A program made the position numbers and the translations under genes. Shown here one piece after another: positions 53,798-64,000 of a stretch of DNA of 64,000 bases. Under the pieces are notes generated by a model, which was given only the letters and a program-made list of their open reading frames with translations, was not told the DNA's origin and did not search any database. Every line of letters starts with the position of its first letter. Position 1 is the stretch's first letter. The stretch comes from Shewanella putrefaciens (GTDB lineage: Bacteria; Pseudomonadota; Gammaproteobacteria; Enterobacterales; Shewanellaceae): positions 1,240,001 through 1,304,000 of the forward strand of contig NZ_CP066370.1 of NCBI RefSeq assembly GCF_016406325.1, written 5' to 3'.

Positions 53798-56035
53798 ATG
53801 GGGCTGGAGAAGTTGCTGTATTTGCGAGGGGTTGGAGCAGAGTTTACGGATTGCTTTGGCCAGTATATCCGCATTTCTGAAACCGATAGACAAGGCATTC
53901 TAACGTGCATGTTGCTGGATAATGCCTCTACTGATGGCGATCCCCAGTTCGCATCTGCTGCGCAGGCGTTATTGAGTGATGAGTCAATCGCACAACAAAT
54001 TTATGAGCTTGATGCGCTTCCTTGGACCCAAGTGTTGCCTGAGTTTCAATGGTGTTTTGTCGATGAACCTTGGATAAGCCTTTATCTTCCATATAGTTAC
54101 AAAACTGATATCAATATCACTATTCATTGTGAGGATGGAGAGTCGATCCTATTAAATGTGCCATTTTCTACACTGAAAGTGATTGGAGATTATCGGATCC
54201 CAGAGGCTCAAGGAGAACGTCAGTATATACAATATCGACTTGATCTCATTGAGTATGGTGTCAAAAACAACACACTTTACACTCAAACAAACATGGCCGA
54301 TGAAGGACTCAATCATTTCCCAGTATTGGGTTTAGGTTACCATACAATTACTTTTGTATTACCGCCAACGGCGCTTGTCAGTCATGATCTTTTAGAGGCT
54401 CAGGTATTCCATGGCACGCTAATGGTGGCGCCACGTACGGCATATCAAGGCGTGCTAAGTACTGCTATCCAAGGAAAACGCCATAAACCATGGGGCGTGA
54501 GTATTCAACTTTACAGTTTACGTAGTGAAACCCAATGGGGAATAGGTGACTTTGGTGATCTTGAAGCGCTTATCACTTTAGTTGCAACACAGGGCGCTGA
54601 TTTTATTCAACTTAACCCATTGCATGCCCTTGATATTGCCGCACCTGAACACTCAAGCCCATACAGTCCTTGCGATCGCCGTAGACTCAATCCTCTCTAT
54701 ATTCATATGCAAAGCGTACCCGAGTACGAGTTACTCGCCACAGAGTTTGCTTCATCGAGCTGGCAAGAGGCGATTCATGTACTACATCAAGATAATTGGC
54801 TTAATTACCCTAAAATAACCGATCTGAAATACCGAGCTTTTGCTCGTTTATATTGCCTATTCTGTGAAAAGCATTTAACACTACAAACCCCCAGAGCAAA
54901 ACATTTCCATGACTTTGTGGCTGAGCAGGGCGCTGCACTGCTGGAATTTGCCGAAGCGGAATGTCTTAGAAGTCCAAGGGCAATTGTGCAGGACGCAGGA
55001 TTTTATCTGTACTTACAATTTGTCGCACAAAGTCAGTTAGCACTTTGCCAATTAAAAGCGAAAGAAGCGGGAATGGGGATTGGCCTCATTCGCGATCTTG
55101 CCGTTGGCGCCGCACTTCATGGCGTAGAAGTTCAAGCCAATGTGGCGCAATTTTGTTTGAATGTGAGCATAGGTGCACCGCCTGATCCCTTTGCACCACA
55201 AGGGCAAAATTGGGGACTAACGCCATTAGATCCTATCAAACTCAAACAAGATAATTTTCGGCATTTTATCGCACTTATGCGCGCCAACATGGAACATTGC
55301 GGCGCACTGCGAATTGATCATGTGATGGGATTGCTGCGTTTATGGTGGTGGCCGCTGGATAAAAATTTAGGTAAGGGTGCCTATGTTTATTACCCCGTTG
55401 AAACCTTGCTTGCCATTGTTTGCCTTGAAAGCCAACGAGCCCGCTGTGTCGTGATTGGGGAAGATTTAGGGCTAGTGCCTCCTGATATTATTCATCGACT
55501 CTATAACGCAGGTATTTACGGGAATGAGTTGTTTTATTTTTGCCGCGACCATCAGGGTTTTAAAGCTCCCAGTCAGTACAAACCCCAAAGTTTAATGATG
55601 CTTGCCAATCACGATGTGCCCACTTTAGTCGCTTGGTGGAGTGGCAGTGATTTGCACCTGAGGCGGCAATTATCTCTGTTTGAAACCGACGATCAATTAG
55701 CCAGTGCCTTAGCTGAACGAGCGCATGAAAAACAGCAATTACTTTCTCTTTTAGTGCACCAAGGCCTATTAGGTGAAACAAGTGTTCAGGAGATAGACAT
55801 ACCAAGCTTATTAACGGCATGGATGACCTTAGGGGCCTCGGGTAACAGTGCGCTTTACAGTGTGCAATGGTGCGATTTGTTAGCCGATAGCTATGCGGTC
55901 AATATTCCGGGGACTTGGCTCGAATACCCTAATTGGCAAAGGCATTTACCCCAAGGGATTGAGCAGGCGGCAAAGATGCCAGAGCTCCTGCAGCGGCTAC
56001 AACATATCGCCGCTGCTAGGCAGTTGCCTCACTAA
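53798..56035 (+). CDS. malQ: 4-alpha-glucanotransferase (amylomaltase)
   Basis: A 745-residue GH77 enzyme that moves glucan chains between maltodextrins. GVSIQLYSLRSETQWGIGDFGDLEALI opens the GH77 core. ALRIDHVMGLLRLWWWP holds the catalytic aspartate, CVVIGEDLGLVPPDI the acid/base glutamate and LANHDVPTLVAWW the third acid. Residues 1-150 form the N-terminal extension common in gammaproteobacterial MalQ. GGAGG lies 8 bp before its ATG. It heads the glycogen operon. Confidence 0.95.
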   Translation: MGLEKLLYLRGVGAEFTDCFGQYIRISETDRQGILTCMLLDNASTDGDPQFASAAQALLSDESIAQQIYELDALPWTQVLPEFQWCFVDEPWISLYLPYSYKTDINITIHCEDGESILLNVPFSTLKVIGDYRIPEAQGERQYIQYRLDLIEYGVKNNTLYTQTNMADEGLNHFPVLGLGYHTITFVLPPTALVSHDLLEAQVFHGTLMVAPRTAYQGVLSTAIQGKRHKPWGVSIQLYSLRSETQWGIGDFGDLEALITLVATQGADFIQLNPLHALDIAAPEHSSPYSPCDRRRLNPLYIHMQSVPEYELLATEFASSSWQEAIHVLHQDNWLNYPKITDLKYRAFARLYCLFCEKHLTLQTPRAKHFHDFVAEQGAALLEFAEAECLRSPRAIVQDAGFYLYLQFVAQSQLALCQLKAKEAGMGIGLIRDLAVGAALHGVEVQANVAQFCLNVSIGAPPDPFAPQGQNWGLTPLDPIKLKQDNFRHFIALMRANMEHCGALRIDHVMGLLRLWWWPLDKNLGKGAYVYYPVETLLAIVCLESQRARCVVIGEDLGLVPPDIIHRLYNAGIYGNELFYFCRDHQGFKAPSQYKPQSLMMLANHDVPTLVAWWSGSDLHLRRQLSLFETDDQLASALAERAHEKQQLLSLLVHQGLLGETSVQEIDIPSLLTAWMTLGASGNSALYSVQWCDLLADSYAVNIPGTWLEYPNWQRHLPQGIEQAAKMPELLQRLQHIAAARQLPH

Positions 56036-56099
56036 CAATGTAATGCAGCAAAACCGACAGACTGCCTGATTGAACCATTGATTGATAAACGGAAGCAAA

Positions 56100-58337
56100 A
56101 TGATGACTCAAGCCAATGCTTACTTCTATAACGGTGCCGATGTGGCGCTGCTCAACGGTCAATATACGGACGTATTTTCACTCTTAGGCATGCACACTTC
56201 TGAAGATGGAAAATCGTTAATTGTTAGGTGTTTTTTACGCAATGCGCTCAAGGTTGATGTGATTAGCATTAAAGATGGTCGTAGGGTAGCGGGTCTTGAG
56301 AAGGTCAATGATGCGGGCTTGTTTGCAGGTACTATGGGGCGGCGAGTTAAGCCATTTCTGTACTTGTTGCGAATACAATATCCGCTTAGCCAAATAGAAA
56401 TTGTCGATCCCTATCAGTTTGGTCCTTTACTCAATGCCGATGATTTATATCTGTTTGGTGAAGGGAGTGCAGAGCGAGCATACGAATTTTTAGGAGCGAA
56501 CTGGCGCGATGTTGAAGGTATTGAAGGAGTACATTTTTGTGTATGGGCGCCTAATGCTAAACGGGTTTCTGTGGTCGGTGATTTTAACCACTGGGATGAT
56601 ACTCGGCATGTGATGCGCCAACATATGGCCAATGGTTTGTGGGAGATTTTTCTGCCCAACGTGGCGGAAGGTGCGCACTACAAATTTGATTTGGTCCACC
56701 CAAATGGAGAACGCCACGCAAAATCGGATCCAATGGCGACTCAAATGGAGTGTGCGCCGCATAATGCGTCTATTGTTCCTAAAAAATCCAAACACAGTTG
56801 GAAAGATACATTATGGTTGAACAAGCGAGCAGTAACGGCGTGGCATAAAGCCCCCATGGCGATTTATGAAGTTCACTTAGGTTCATGGCGACGTAAGGGC
56901 GATAATGGTGAGCAATATCTTGATTATCAAGATTTAATTGAACAACTTATTCCCTATGTCAAAGCCCAAGGTTTCACCCACATTGAATTGATGCCCATTA
57001 GTGAATACCCCTTTGATGGGTCATGGGGATATCAGCCTGTAGGTCTATATGCCCCGACCCATAGATTTGGTGATGCTAACGGCCTTAAGGCATTTGTGGA
57101 TGCCTGCCATCAGGCGGATATCGGTGTGGTTCTCGATTGGGTTGCGGCACATTTCCCTAAGGATCCCCACGGCCTAGTGCGTTTTGATGGTACTTGTTTG
57201 TATGAACATGAAGATCCGCGCAAGGGCACGCATCCTGACTGGGACACGTTAATTTACAACTATGGGCGTGGCGAAGTGCGTAGCTTTTTACTGAGCAATG
57301 CATGCTATTGGCTACGTGAGTTTCATTTTGATGGCTTGAGGCTCGATGCGGTATCGTCGATGTTGTACCTTGATTACAGCCGTGAGCCGGGTCAATGGCT
57401 ACCGAATGCCTATGGTGGTCGAGAAAACCTCGAAGCCATCAGTTTTCTGCAAATACTGAATCAACGCTTGTATCAAGCCTTTCCCGGTATTTGCATGATA
57501 GCCGAAGAGTCCACCGCCTTTGCGGGCGTCACAAAACCGACAGATCATCATGGTTTGGGCTTTGGCTTTAAATGGAATATGGGTTGGATGAATGACAGCT
57601 TAAGTTACTTAAGCCGTGATCCCATTTATCGTCAATACCATCATCATCAACTGACCTTCAGTTTAATGTATGCCTATACCGAGCAATTTATGTTGTCAGT
57701 GAGCCATGATGAGGTGGTCCATGGCAAGGGCTCACTATTGCATAAAATTCCCGGTGACGATTGGCAAAAATTTGCTACTTTGCGCGCTTATTACGGTTTT
57801 ATGTGGGGGCATCCCGGTAAGAAGTTGCTGTTCATGGGCAGTGAATTTGCTCAGCGGGATGAGTGGGATCATAACCACAGCTTGGATTGGCATTTATTAG
57901 CGTTTGAACCACACCAAGGGGTGCAACGCTGGCTTAAGGATCTGAATCAGTTATACCAAGGCATGTCTGCGTTATCAGTGCTTGACTACCAACCCGCAGG
58001 CTTTCGTTGGCTTGACTGCGATAATGGCAGTGCCAGTATTTTTACCTTTGTGCGCTATGGCCTTGCGGGGGATGCACCCCTCGTCTTTGTCATCAATATG
58101 ACACCCAGTGTTCACCATGGATTTCGCATCGGTTTACCCCAAGCGGGGGATTTTTGTGAGTACCTCAATAGCGATAGCTATTTTTATGGTGGTAGCAACC
58201 AAGGTAATGCAGGTCTTGTGGTTGCCCAAAACCAACCATGGCAGGGGATGGAGTCGAGTGCACTTATTACGGTACCACCCCTTAGCTGTTTAGTCCTTGG
58301 CCCTGCAGCCAATCAGGTTGAGGCTAAAAGAAGATGA
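56100..58337 (+). CDS. glgB: 1,4-alpha-glucan branching enzyme
   Basis: A 745-residue GH13 enzyme introducing alpha-1,6 branches into glycogen. An N-terminal domain and CBM48 ([22 protein letters not shown]) lead to the barrel. [17 protein letters not shown] has the nucleophile, [15 protein letters not shown] the acid, and [12 protein letters not shown] the third catalytic site. Tandem ATGs at 56100 and 56103 are both possible. It overlaps glgX by 4 bp (ATGA). Confidence 0.96.
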   Translation: MMTQANAYFYNGADVALLNGQYTDVFSLLGMHTSEDGKSLIVRCFLRNALKVDVISIKDGRRVAGLEKVNDAGLFAGTMGRRVKPFLYLLRIQYPLSQIEIVDPYQFGPLLNADDLYLFGEGSAERAYEFLGANWRDVEGIEGVHFCVWAPNAKRVSVVGDFNHWDDTRHVMRQHMANGLWEIFLPNVAEGAHYKFDLVHPNGERHAKSDPMATQMECAPHNASIVPKKSKHSWKDTLWLNKRAVTAWHKAPMAIYEVHLGSWRRKGDNGEQYLDYQDLIEQLIPYVKAQGFTHIELMPISEYPFDGSWGYQPVGLYAPTHRFGDANGLKAFVDACHQADIGVVLDWVAAHFPKDPHGLVRFDGTCLYEHEDPRKGTHPDWDTLIYNYGRGEVRSFLLSNACYWLREFHFDGLRLDAVSSMLYLDYSREPGQWLPNAYGGRENLEAISFLQILNQRLYQAFPGICMIAEESTAFAGVTKPTDHHGLGFGFKWNMGWMNDSLSYLSRDPIYRQYHHHQLTFSLMYAYTEQFMLSVSHDEVVHGKGSLLHKIPGDDWQKFATLRAYYGFMWGHPGKKLLFMGSEFAQRDEWDHNHSLDWHLLAFEPHQGVQRWLKDLNQLYQGMSALSVLDYQPAGFRWLDCDNGSASIFTFVRYGLAGDAPLVFVINMTPSVHHGFRIGLPQAGDFCEYLNSDSYFYGGSNQGNAGLVVAQNQPWQGMESSALITVPPLSCLVLGPAANQVEAKRR

Positions 58338-60541
58338 CGGCAAGGCAAATAGTCACACCTTTGCCTGCGACGAGTATTCATTTGCCATTTGAACTTGCGG
58401 CAGGAAAACCTTTTCCATTAGGGGCGACCGTCGATGATCATGGCGTTAATTTCGCCTTATTTTCCGCTAATGCAACAGGGGTTGAACTGTGCTTATTTGA
58501 CGATAAAGGTGACAGTGAAATTTATCGTATTGCCTTTAGTGAGCAAACCCAGCAGATATGGCATTGCTATGTACATGGTTTAAAGGCGGGGCAACTCTAT
58601 GGTTATCGTGTTTATGGTCTTTATGAGCCGCAGCTTGGGCACAGATTTAATCCCTATAAACTGCTGCAAGATCCCTATGCTCGCCAATTAGTTGGCCTAT
58701 ATCAACACCATGATGCTAACTATGGTTATGAGTTAAATAATATCAATGAAGATTTATCATTCAGCACCTTAGACAACGCAGCCTATGTGCCTAAATGTAA
58801 AGTGGTGGATATTCGGTCCTTGATGGCAACGGCTGAAATCCAGCCGCTTGCGCGCGACTTTAAGCCTAAACCGTTAGAGCAAAGCATTATCTATGAGATG
58901 CACCTTAAGGGATTTACGGCATCGCATCCAACAATAGATGAAAAGCAGCGGGGTACTTTTGCCGGTTTGGCCTCCCAGCCAGCTATTGATTACTTAGTTG
59001 AACTTGGAGTGACCTGCGTTGAACTGCTTCCTGTGCAATCCTTTTTTACTGAACCCTTTTTGCTTGAAAAACAGTTAACTAACTATTGGGGCTATAACAG
59101 CATTGGCTTTTTTGCACCTGAGACCAGTTACTTATCTTCCGATGATATAGGCGAGTTTCGCGTTATGGTGGATGCACTGCATGGCGCAGGCATAGAAGTC
59201 ATCCTGGATGTGGTCTATAACCACAGTGCTGAAGGCAGTCGACTCGGTCCCACTTTTAGTTTTCGTGGTATCGATAACCTTAGCTATTACCGTTTGCACC
59301 CAAATGATAAACGCTTTTATATCAATGATACTGGATGTGGCAACACGTTAAATATCAATCATCCACGTATGTTGCAGTTAGTGCTCGACTCTCTGCGTTA
59401 CTGGGTCGAAGTTATGGGAGTAGATGGTTTTAGATTCGATTTAGCCGCCAGCCTTGGGCGAGAAGCCTATGGCTTTGACCCCGGTTCAGGCTTTTTCGAT
59501 GCACTGCTGCAGGATCCTATCTTGTGCCATGTGAAGCTGATTGCTGAACCTTGGGATATAGGTCCCGGCGGTTATCAGTTAGGCAATTTCCCCGTGGCTT
59601 TTAGTGAATGGAATGACAGATATCGGGATACGATGCGACGCTTTTGGCGCGGCGATCACGGTATGTTGCCTGAATTTGCGCGGCGTTTTCATGGCTCGGG
59701 GGATTTCTTTGAACACAGTGGGCGTCCGCCTGCAGCCAGCATTAACTTTTTAACCAGCCATGATGGATTTACCCTAAAAGATTTAGTGAGTTATACCCAG
59801 AGACACAACCTTGCTAATGGGGAAGATAATCGGGATGGTCACCAAGAAAACTTAAGTTATCACTATGGGGTTGAGGGGCCTACCTCAGATCCGCACATCT
59901 TAGCGCTTCGCAGCCGTCAGCAACGCAATCTTTTGACGACCTTATTTTTATCCCAAGGTGTACCTATGTTGCTTAGTGGTGACGAAATTGGCCGCACCCA
60001 GTTAGGGAACAATAACGCCTACTGCCAAGACAACACGCTCAATTGGTTCGATTGGTCGGTGACCGGGATGGATAAAGCACTGTTAAGTTTTACTCAAAAG
60101 CTAATTGCCCTGCGTAAACGCTTCCCCCTCTTGTGTGCTAAACGCTTTATCCATGAGCAGTTACTCGCTAAACCTTTAGAAGCATCCGGTGCCCGTTTAG
60201 ATTGGTTTAGCCGTCAAGGTGAACAAATGACTAAGAGTCTGTGGAGTGAATCCATGTGCCGTAGCCTCTGTGTTGTCTTGTCCGGTGATTTACAGGGCTG
60301 TCGTGATGGCGTTGAGATCCAGCAAGCACTGCTACTAATGGTCAATGCCGATGATAATCCCTTGGTCTTTACACCGCCCACACTCGCCCATTTAAGTCCG
60401 TGGCAATGTCTTATCCATACCCAATTAGAGATGCCATCCCCGCTTCAAGCTGAGCCGCTGGATGCTCAGAACTCATCGATGCGATACCTGCTAGAAGATC
60501 GCAGTCTTATGCTGTTTTATGCTGATTTTATAAGGAATTAA
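58334..60541 (+). CDS. glgX: Glycogen debranching enzyme GlgX
   Basis: A 735-residue isoamylase-type GH13 enzyme that removes alpha-1,6 branches left by GlgP. The CBM48 segment is [40 protein letters not shown] has the nucleophile, [19 protein letters not shown] the acid, and [16 protein letters not shown] the third site. Its start codon overlaps the glgB stop, so translation is coupled. It ends 2 bp before glgP. Confidence 0.96.
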   Translation: MTARQIVTPLPATSIHLPFELAAGKPFPLGATVDDHGVNFALFSANATGVELCLFDDKGDSEIYRIAFSEQTQQIWHCYVHGLKAGQLYGYRVYGLYEPQLGHRFNPYKLLQDPYARQLVGLYQHHDANYGYELNNINEDLSFSTLDNAAYVPKCKVVDIRSLMATAEIQPLARDFKPKPLEQSIIYEMHLKGFTASHPTIDEKQRGTFAGLASQPAIDYLVELGVTCVELLPVQSFFTEPFLLEKQLTNYWGYNSIGFFAPETSYLSSDDIGEFRVMVDALHGAGIEVILDVVYNHSAEGSRLGPTFSFRGIDNLSYYRLHPNDKRFYINDTGCGNTLNINHPRMLQLVLDSLRYWVEVMGVDGFRFDLAASLGREAYGFDPGSGFFDALLQDPILCHVKLIAEPWDIGPGGYQLGNFPVAFSEWNDRYRDTMRRFWRGDHGMLPEFARRFHGSGDFFEHSGRPPAASINFLTSHDGFTLKDLVSYTQRHNLANGEDNRDGHQENLSYHYGVEGPTSDPHILALRSRQQRNLLTTLFLSQGVPMLLSGDEIGRTQLGNNNAYCQDNTLNWFDWSVTGMDKALLSFTQKLIALRKRFPLLCAKRFIHEQLLAKPLEASGARLDWFSRQGEQMTKSLWSESMCRSLCVVLSGDLQGCRDGVEIQQALLLMVNADDNPLVFTPPTLAHLSPWQCLIHTQLEMPSPLQAEPLDAQNSSMRYLLEDRSLMLFYADFIRN

Positions 60542-60543
60542 CT

Positions 60544-63072
60544 ATGAGTAATAACAGTGAATTGAGCCAAAACATCAGCGAAGCCAAAGTGGCAAAGCGT
60601 GCCACAAAGGCGATGACGACTAAGGTATCGGGAGGGAAAACTAAATCCACTGCAGTGCCCTGTGAGCCCTGCGATGCACTGCCGGCCTCCTTTGAACGCC
60701 ACGTCCGTTATGGCTTAAGCCGTGGTCAAGGCGTGAGTTGTGAGTTGTTTCAAGCACTAGCGATTAGTGTTAAGGAGCAAATGCTCGATAACTGGCGCCA
60801 AACCAGATTGAATGACAGTCGTTTTGAGCGTAAGCAAGTGGTTTATCTATCACTGGAATTTTTAATGGGTAGGGCGTTAGGGAATGCGTTATTAAGCCTT
60901 GATTTACAAGATGAAAGCAGAGATGCGCTCAGCAAGTATGCTGTCACACTTGAGGAGTTGGAAGAAGCCGAGCATGACGCAGGTTTAGGTAATGGTGGCT
61001 TAGGTCGACTTGCCGCATGTTTTCTTGATAGTTGTGCCAGCATGGACTTGTCCGTAACGGGTTACGGCATTCGTTATGAATATGGCATGTTTGCCCAAAA
61101 AATTGTTGATGGGTATCAGGTTGAGCGCCCAGATCGCTGGCTACGTGAGGGTAACCCGTGGGAGGTGCGAGTACCCAACCACAATGTTATCGTGCCTTTT
61201 TTTGGTCACACCGAATCCTATGTTGATAAGCAAGGACGCAGGCATATGATTTGGGTCGACACCCAAGATGTACTTGCCGTTGCCTATGATATGCCCGTGC
61301 CGGGTTACCGTAATGGTCGCGTTAATACCCTGAGGTTATGGAAGGCCGAAGCGACCGATGACTTTGATTTAGCTGAATTTAATCAAGGTGATTATACCGA
61401 GGCCGTGGCCCGTAAAAACTTGGCAGAACAGATCACTATGGTGCTCTATCCCAATGACGCAAGCGAAAACGGCAAAGAACTGCGATTACGTCAGCAATAC
61501 TTTTTATCCTCCGCCAGTTTGCAGGATTTGCTTAAGCGCTGGGTTCATCACCATGGTAATGACTTTAGTGATTTTGCGGTCAAAAACGTGATCCAGTTGA
61601 ACGATACCCATCCAAGCATTGCCGTCCCAGAGTTAATGCGTTTGCTGGTGGATGACTATGGATTGGAGTGGGAGGCTGCTTGGTCTATTACGACACACAC
61701 TATGGCGTATACAAACCACACTTTGTTACCCGAGGCATTAGAGCGGTGGCCTGTGCGAATGATGGCATTAATGTTGCCGCGCATTTTGGAAATTATTTAT
61801 GAAATCAATGCTCGTTATTTAGATATTGTTGCCCACCATTGGCCGGGGGACAGTGAAAAATTGGCGAGTATGTCAATAATTCAAGACGGTCCAGATCCTC
61901 ACGTTCGCATGGCTTATCTCGCGATTGTGGCGAGTTTTTCTGTCAATGGTGTGGCGGGATTGCATACGCAACTGTTGAAGTCAGGTCTCTTTAATGACTT
62001 TTATACCCTGTGGCCCCATAAGTTTAATAATCGTACTAATGGTGTTACCCCTAGACGATGGTTAGCCTATTGTAATCCTGCACTTGCAAAGCTATTGACG
62101 GCCCATTTAGGGCATCAATGGGTGACGGATTTAAGTCAATTGACGGCATTGAATGCCTTAACCCAAGATGCGAGCTTTATTCAAAAATGGCGCGATGTTA
62201 AGCAAGCTAATAAGGTGCAGCTTGCGAATATGATATTGAAGGAATGTGCGGTCGAGTTTGATCCGAGCATGTTGTTCGATGTGCAGGTAAAACGTATCCA
62301 TGAGTATAAACGTCAACTGCTCAATATCTTACATGTGATCCATCTTTATCATCAGATCCAACAAGGTCGCATCGACAATATGGTACCGCGCTGCGTCTTG
62401 ATCGGTGGTAAGGCGGCTCCCGGTTACTTTATGGCAAAACTTGTCATCAAACTCGCCAGTAATGTGGCGCATATGGTCAATTCTGATCCTGTGGTTGCCC
62501 CCTATTTACGTTTTGCATTTTTACCCAATTATAACGTCAGTGCCATGGAAAAAATTTGTCCAGGGACCGATCTGTCTGAGCAAATTTCGACGGCGGGTAA
62601 AGAGGCTTCAGGTACGGGCAATATGAAATTTATGATGAATGGCGCCCTGACTATAGGCACTTTAGACGGTGCGAATATCGAGATGCTTGAAGAAGTCGGT
62701 GAGGACAATTTTTTCCTCTTTGGACTCAATGCCGAGCAAGTCGTACAGATGCGCAGTCATTACCAACCTAAGCAAATTATCGCTAATTCTCCGGCATTAT
62801 CTGACGTCATGGCGCTGCTGAAAAGCGGCCATTTCAATTTACTCGAACCTGGGATTTTCGATCCTATTATCGCGTCCATCGAGAGTGAAGATGATCCTTG
62901 GATGACGGCGGCGGATTTTGATAGTTATCGCACAGCCCAAGAAGCGGTTGCTCGCGTTTATAAAGATCCCAAGCTGTGGACGCAAATGAGTATTCGTAAT
63001 AGTGCCGCCAGTGGCCGTTTTTCAAGTGATGTCACGATTGCCGGTTATCGCGATGAGATTTGGAAGTTGTAA
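60544..63072 (+). CDS. glgP: Glycogen phosphorylase
   Basis: An 842-residue GT35 enzyme releasing glucose-1-phosphate. VYLSLEFLMGRALGNALL and GLGNGGLGRLAACFLDS open the core. The PLP-lysine motif EASGTGNMKFMMNGALTIGT is intact. The N-terminal 45 residues are lysine-, threonine- and serine-rich, longer than usual, and probably disordered. It starts 2 bp after the glgX stop with AAGGA close by. Confidence 0.96.
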   Translation: MSNNSELSQNISEAKVAKRATKAMTTKVSGGKTKSTAVPCEPCDALPASFERHVRYGLSRGQGVSCELFQALAISVKEQMLDNWRQTRLNDSRFERKQVVYLSLEFLMGRALGNALLSLDLQDESRDALSKYAVTLEELEEAEHDAGLGNGGLGRLAACFLDSCASMDLSVTGYGIRYEYGMFAQKIVDGYQVERPDRWLREGNPWEVRVPNHNVIVPFFGHTESYVDKQGRRHMIWVDTQDVLAVAYDMPVPGYRNGRVNTLRLWKAEATDDFDLAEFNQGDYTEAVARKNLAEQITMVLYPNDASENGKELRLRQQYFLSSASLQDLLKRWVHHHGNDFSDFAVKNVIQLNDTHPSIAVPELMRLLVDDYGLEWEAAWSITTHTMAYTNHTLLPEALERWPVRMMALMLPRILEIIYEINARYLDIVAHHWPGDSEKLASMSIIQDGPDPHVRMAYLAIVASFSVNGVAGLHTQLLKSGLFNDFYTLWPHKFNNRTNGVTPRRWLAYCNPALAKLLTAHLGHQWVTDLSQLTALNALTQDASFIQKWRDVKQANKVQLANMILKECAVEFDPSMLFDVQVKRIHEYKRQLLNILHVIHLYHQIQQGRIDNMVPRCVLIGGKAAPGYFMAKLVIKLASNVAHMVNSDPVVAPYLRFAFLPNYNVSAMEKICPGTDLSEQISTAGKEASGTGNMKFMMNGALTIGTLDGANIEMLEEVGEDNFFLFGLNAEQVVQMRSHYQPKQIIANSPALSDVMALLKSGHFNLLEPGIFDPIIASIESEDDPWMTAADFDSYRTAQEAVARVYKDPKLWTQMSIRNSAASGRFSSDVTIAGYRDEIWKL

Positions 63073-63122
63073 GCATCAAATGAATTTATCGGCAGTAATG
63101 TGCCATATGGGGAGTAAAGCCT

Positions 63123-64000
63123 ATGTCTAATGTACGTTATATCAGTAATTTAACTCGTGAAACCTATGCATTGATTCTGGCTGGCGGGCGGGGCTCGCGT
63201 TTGCATGAATTGACCGATTGGCGCGCTAAGCCGGCGCTCTATTTTGGTGGTAAGTTTCGCATTATTGATTTTCCCCTATCAAATTGCATCAATTCGGGGG
63301 TTCGCCGTGTGGGGGTCGTTACCCAATATAAGTCCCATTCCTTAATCCGCCATGTGATGCGTGGCTGGGGCCATTTTAAGAAAGAACTCGGGGAGTCGGT
63401 GGAGATTTTACCTGCATCACAACGTTTTTCTGAAAACTGGTATCAAGGCACTGCGGATGCTGTCTTTCAAAATATCGATATTATTCGCCATGAGTTGCCT
63501 AAATATGTAATGGTACTGTCCGGTGATCATGTTTATCGCATGGATTACGCAGGGATTTTAGCCGCCCATGCTGAATCTGGTGCGGATATGACGGTCTCTT
63601 GCCTTGAAGTGCCCATCGCCGAAGCTGCAGGCGCCTTTGGGGTGATAGAGGTCGATGACAATATGCGGATATTAGGTTTTGAAGAAAAACCGCAGCGGCC
63701 TAAACCATCCCCCGATAACCCAGAAATGTGTTTAGCATCCATGGGCAACTATGTATTTAACACAGAGTTTTTATTTGAGCAGCTCAAAAAAGACTCTCAA
63801 AACGCAACCTCTGACCGTGACTTTGGCAAAGATATTATTCCTTCGATCATCGAAAAACATAATGTGTTCGCTTATCCCTTTAAGAGTCCATTCCCGAATG
63901 AACAGGCCTATTGGCGGGATGTGGGAACATTAGACTCGTTTTGGCAAGCCAATATGGAATTACTATCGCCTACGCCAGCCTTGAATTTATATGATGCTAA
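63123..64000 (+). CDS. glgC: Glucose-1-phosphate adenylyltransferase (5' part)
   Basis: The first 292 codons; the gene runs past the window end. [29 protein letters not shown] is the ADP-glucose pyrophosphorylase nucleotide loop. [34 protein letters not shown] and [18 protein letters not shown] follow. It makes ADP-glucose, the committed step of glycogen synthesis, and is normally allosteric. GGGGAG lies about 9 bp before the ATG. A glgA gene is expected next. Confidence 0.96.
   Translation, partial: MSNVRYISNLTRETYALILAGGRGSRLHELTDWRAKPALYFGGKFRIIDFPLSNCINSGVRRVGVVTQYKSHSLIRHVMRGWGHFKKELGESVEILPASQRFSENWYQGTADAVFQNIDIIRHELPKYVMVLSGDHVYRMDYAGILAAHAESGADMTVSCLEVPIAEAAGAFGVIEVDDNMRILGFEEKPQRPKPSPDNPEMCLASMGNYVFNTEFLFEQLKKDSQNATSDRDFGKDIIPSIIEKHNVFAYPFKSPFPNEQAYWRDVGTLDSFWQANMELLSPTPALNLYDA

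Overview
The window is chromosomal DNA from a gammaproteobacterium, almost certainly a Shewanella. Evidence: a tmRNA whose tag ends ANDDNYALAA next to smpB; a split borosin pair (methyltransferase plus small precursor) like SonM/SonA of Shewanella oneidensis; aceBA, NDH-2 and an iron alcohol dehydrogenase ahead of a malQ-glgB-glgX-glgP-glgC glycogen operon; and many lipoprotein, DUF2787 and RadC genes typical of Shewanella/Vibrio. GC content is moderate. Coding is dense except in a few decayed or regulatory gaps.

Layout. 1-6.2 kb: end of a short-chain fatty acid transporter, two membrane proteins of unknown role (DUF1294, DUF418), a cytosine-deaminase-like enzyme, a DUF4442 thioesterase-like protein, a DUF368 carrier-lipid translocase candidate and an anchored RCC1-like propeller. 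6.2-8.2 kb: a YheO/DauR-type regulator downstream of a UPF0597 L-cysteine desulfidase. 8.4-10.2 kb: an ArsR / small thioredoxin / ArsF-like / ArsG-like cluster, then about 1 kb of decayed DNA. 11.2 kb: an exonuclease-BRCT fusion. 12.4-22.5 kb: a large arsenic locus with glutaredoxin-type arsC and arsB, a eukaryotic-type glutathione synthetase, two ArsP/DUF318 permeases (one with a cysteine-pair-rich loop), two arsR genes, a thioredoxin-type arsC, a small thioredoxin, GAPDH-arsJ and a small exported protein. Two palindromic motifs recur in its promoters. 22.9-25.3 kb: a SulP transporter and a universal stress protein.

25.7-32.2 kb is a 6.5-kb island integrated in the 3' end of ssrA. It is bounded by a 14-bp direct repeat and carries a PD-(D/E)XK-like gene, a serine resolvase, small ORFs, DUF2787, RadC, a second nuclease-like gene and a tyrosine integrase. 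The ancestral ssrA terminator is stranded at the far left, beside a dead DksA/TraR gene. 32.2-34.7 kb is core: ssrA, smpB, ratA, rnfH-like, bamE. 35.3-38.1 kb holds sonM, sonA and, 6 bp downstream, a TPR-GGDEF gene frameshifted at a run of seven G. A CPA2 antiporter follows, then a TonB-dependent receptor broken by one in-frame stop. 43.5-46.7 kb is the glyoxylate shunt (aceB, aceA). 47-53.3 kb holds a thioesterase, a repeat lipoprotein, NDH-2, an alcohol dehydrogenase, a MarR regulator and a lipoprotein cyclophilin. 53.8 kb to the end is the glycogen operon, cut inside glgC.

How genes work together: the arsenic locus joins arsenate reduction by two chemistries, arsenite export (ArsB), arsenate disposal as 1-arseno-3-phosphoglycerate (GAPDH plus ArsJ), possible organoarsenical export and local thiol supply. 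The most unusual systems are the borosin pair coupled to a possibly switchable diguanylate cyclase, the ssrA island, and the eukaryotic-type glutathione synthetase among arsenic genes. All calls come from reading the sequence; no searches were run.
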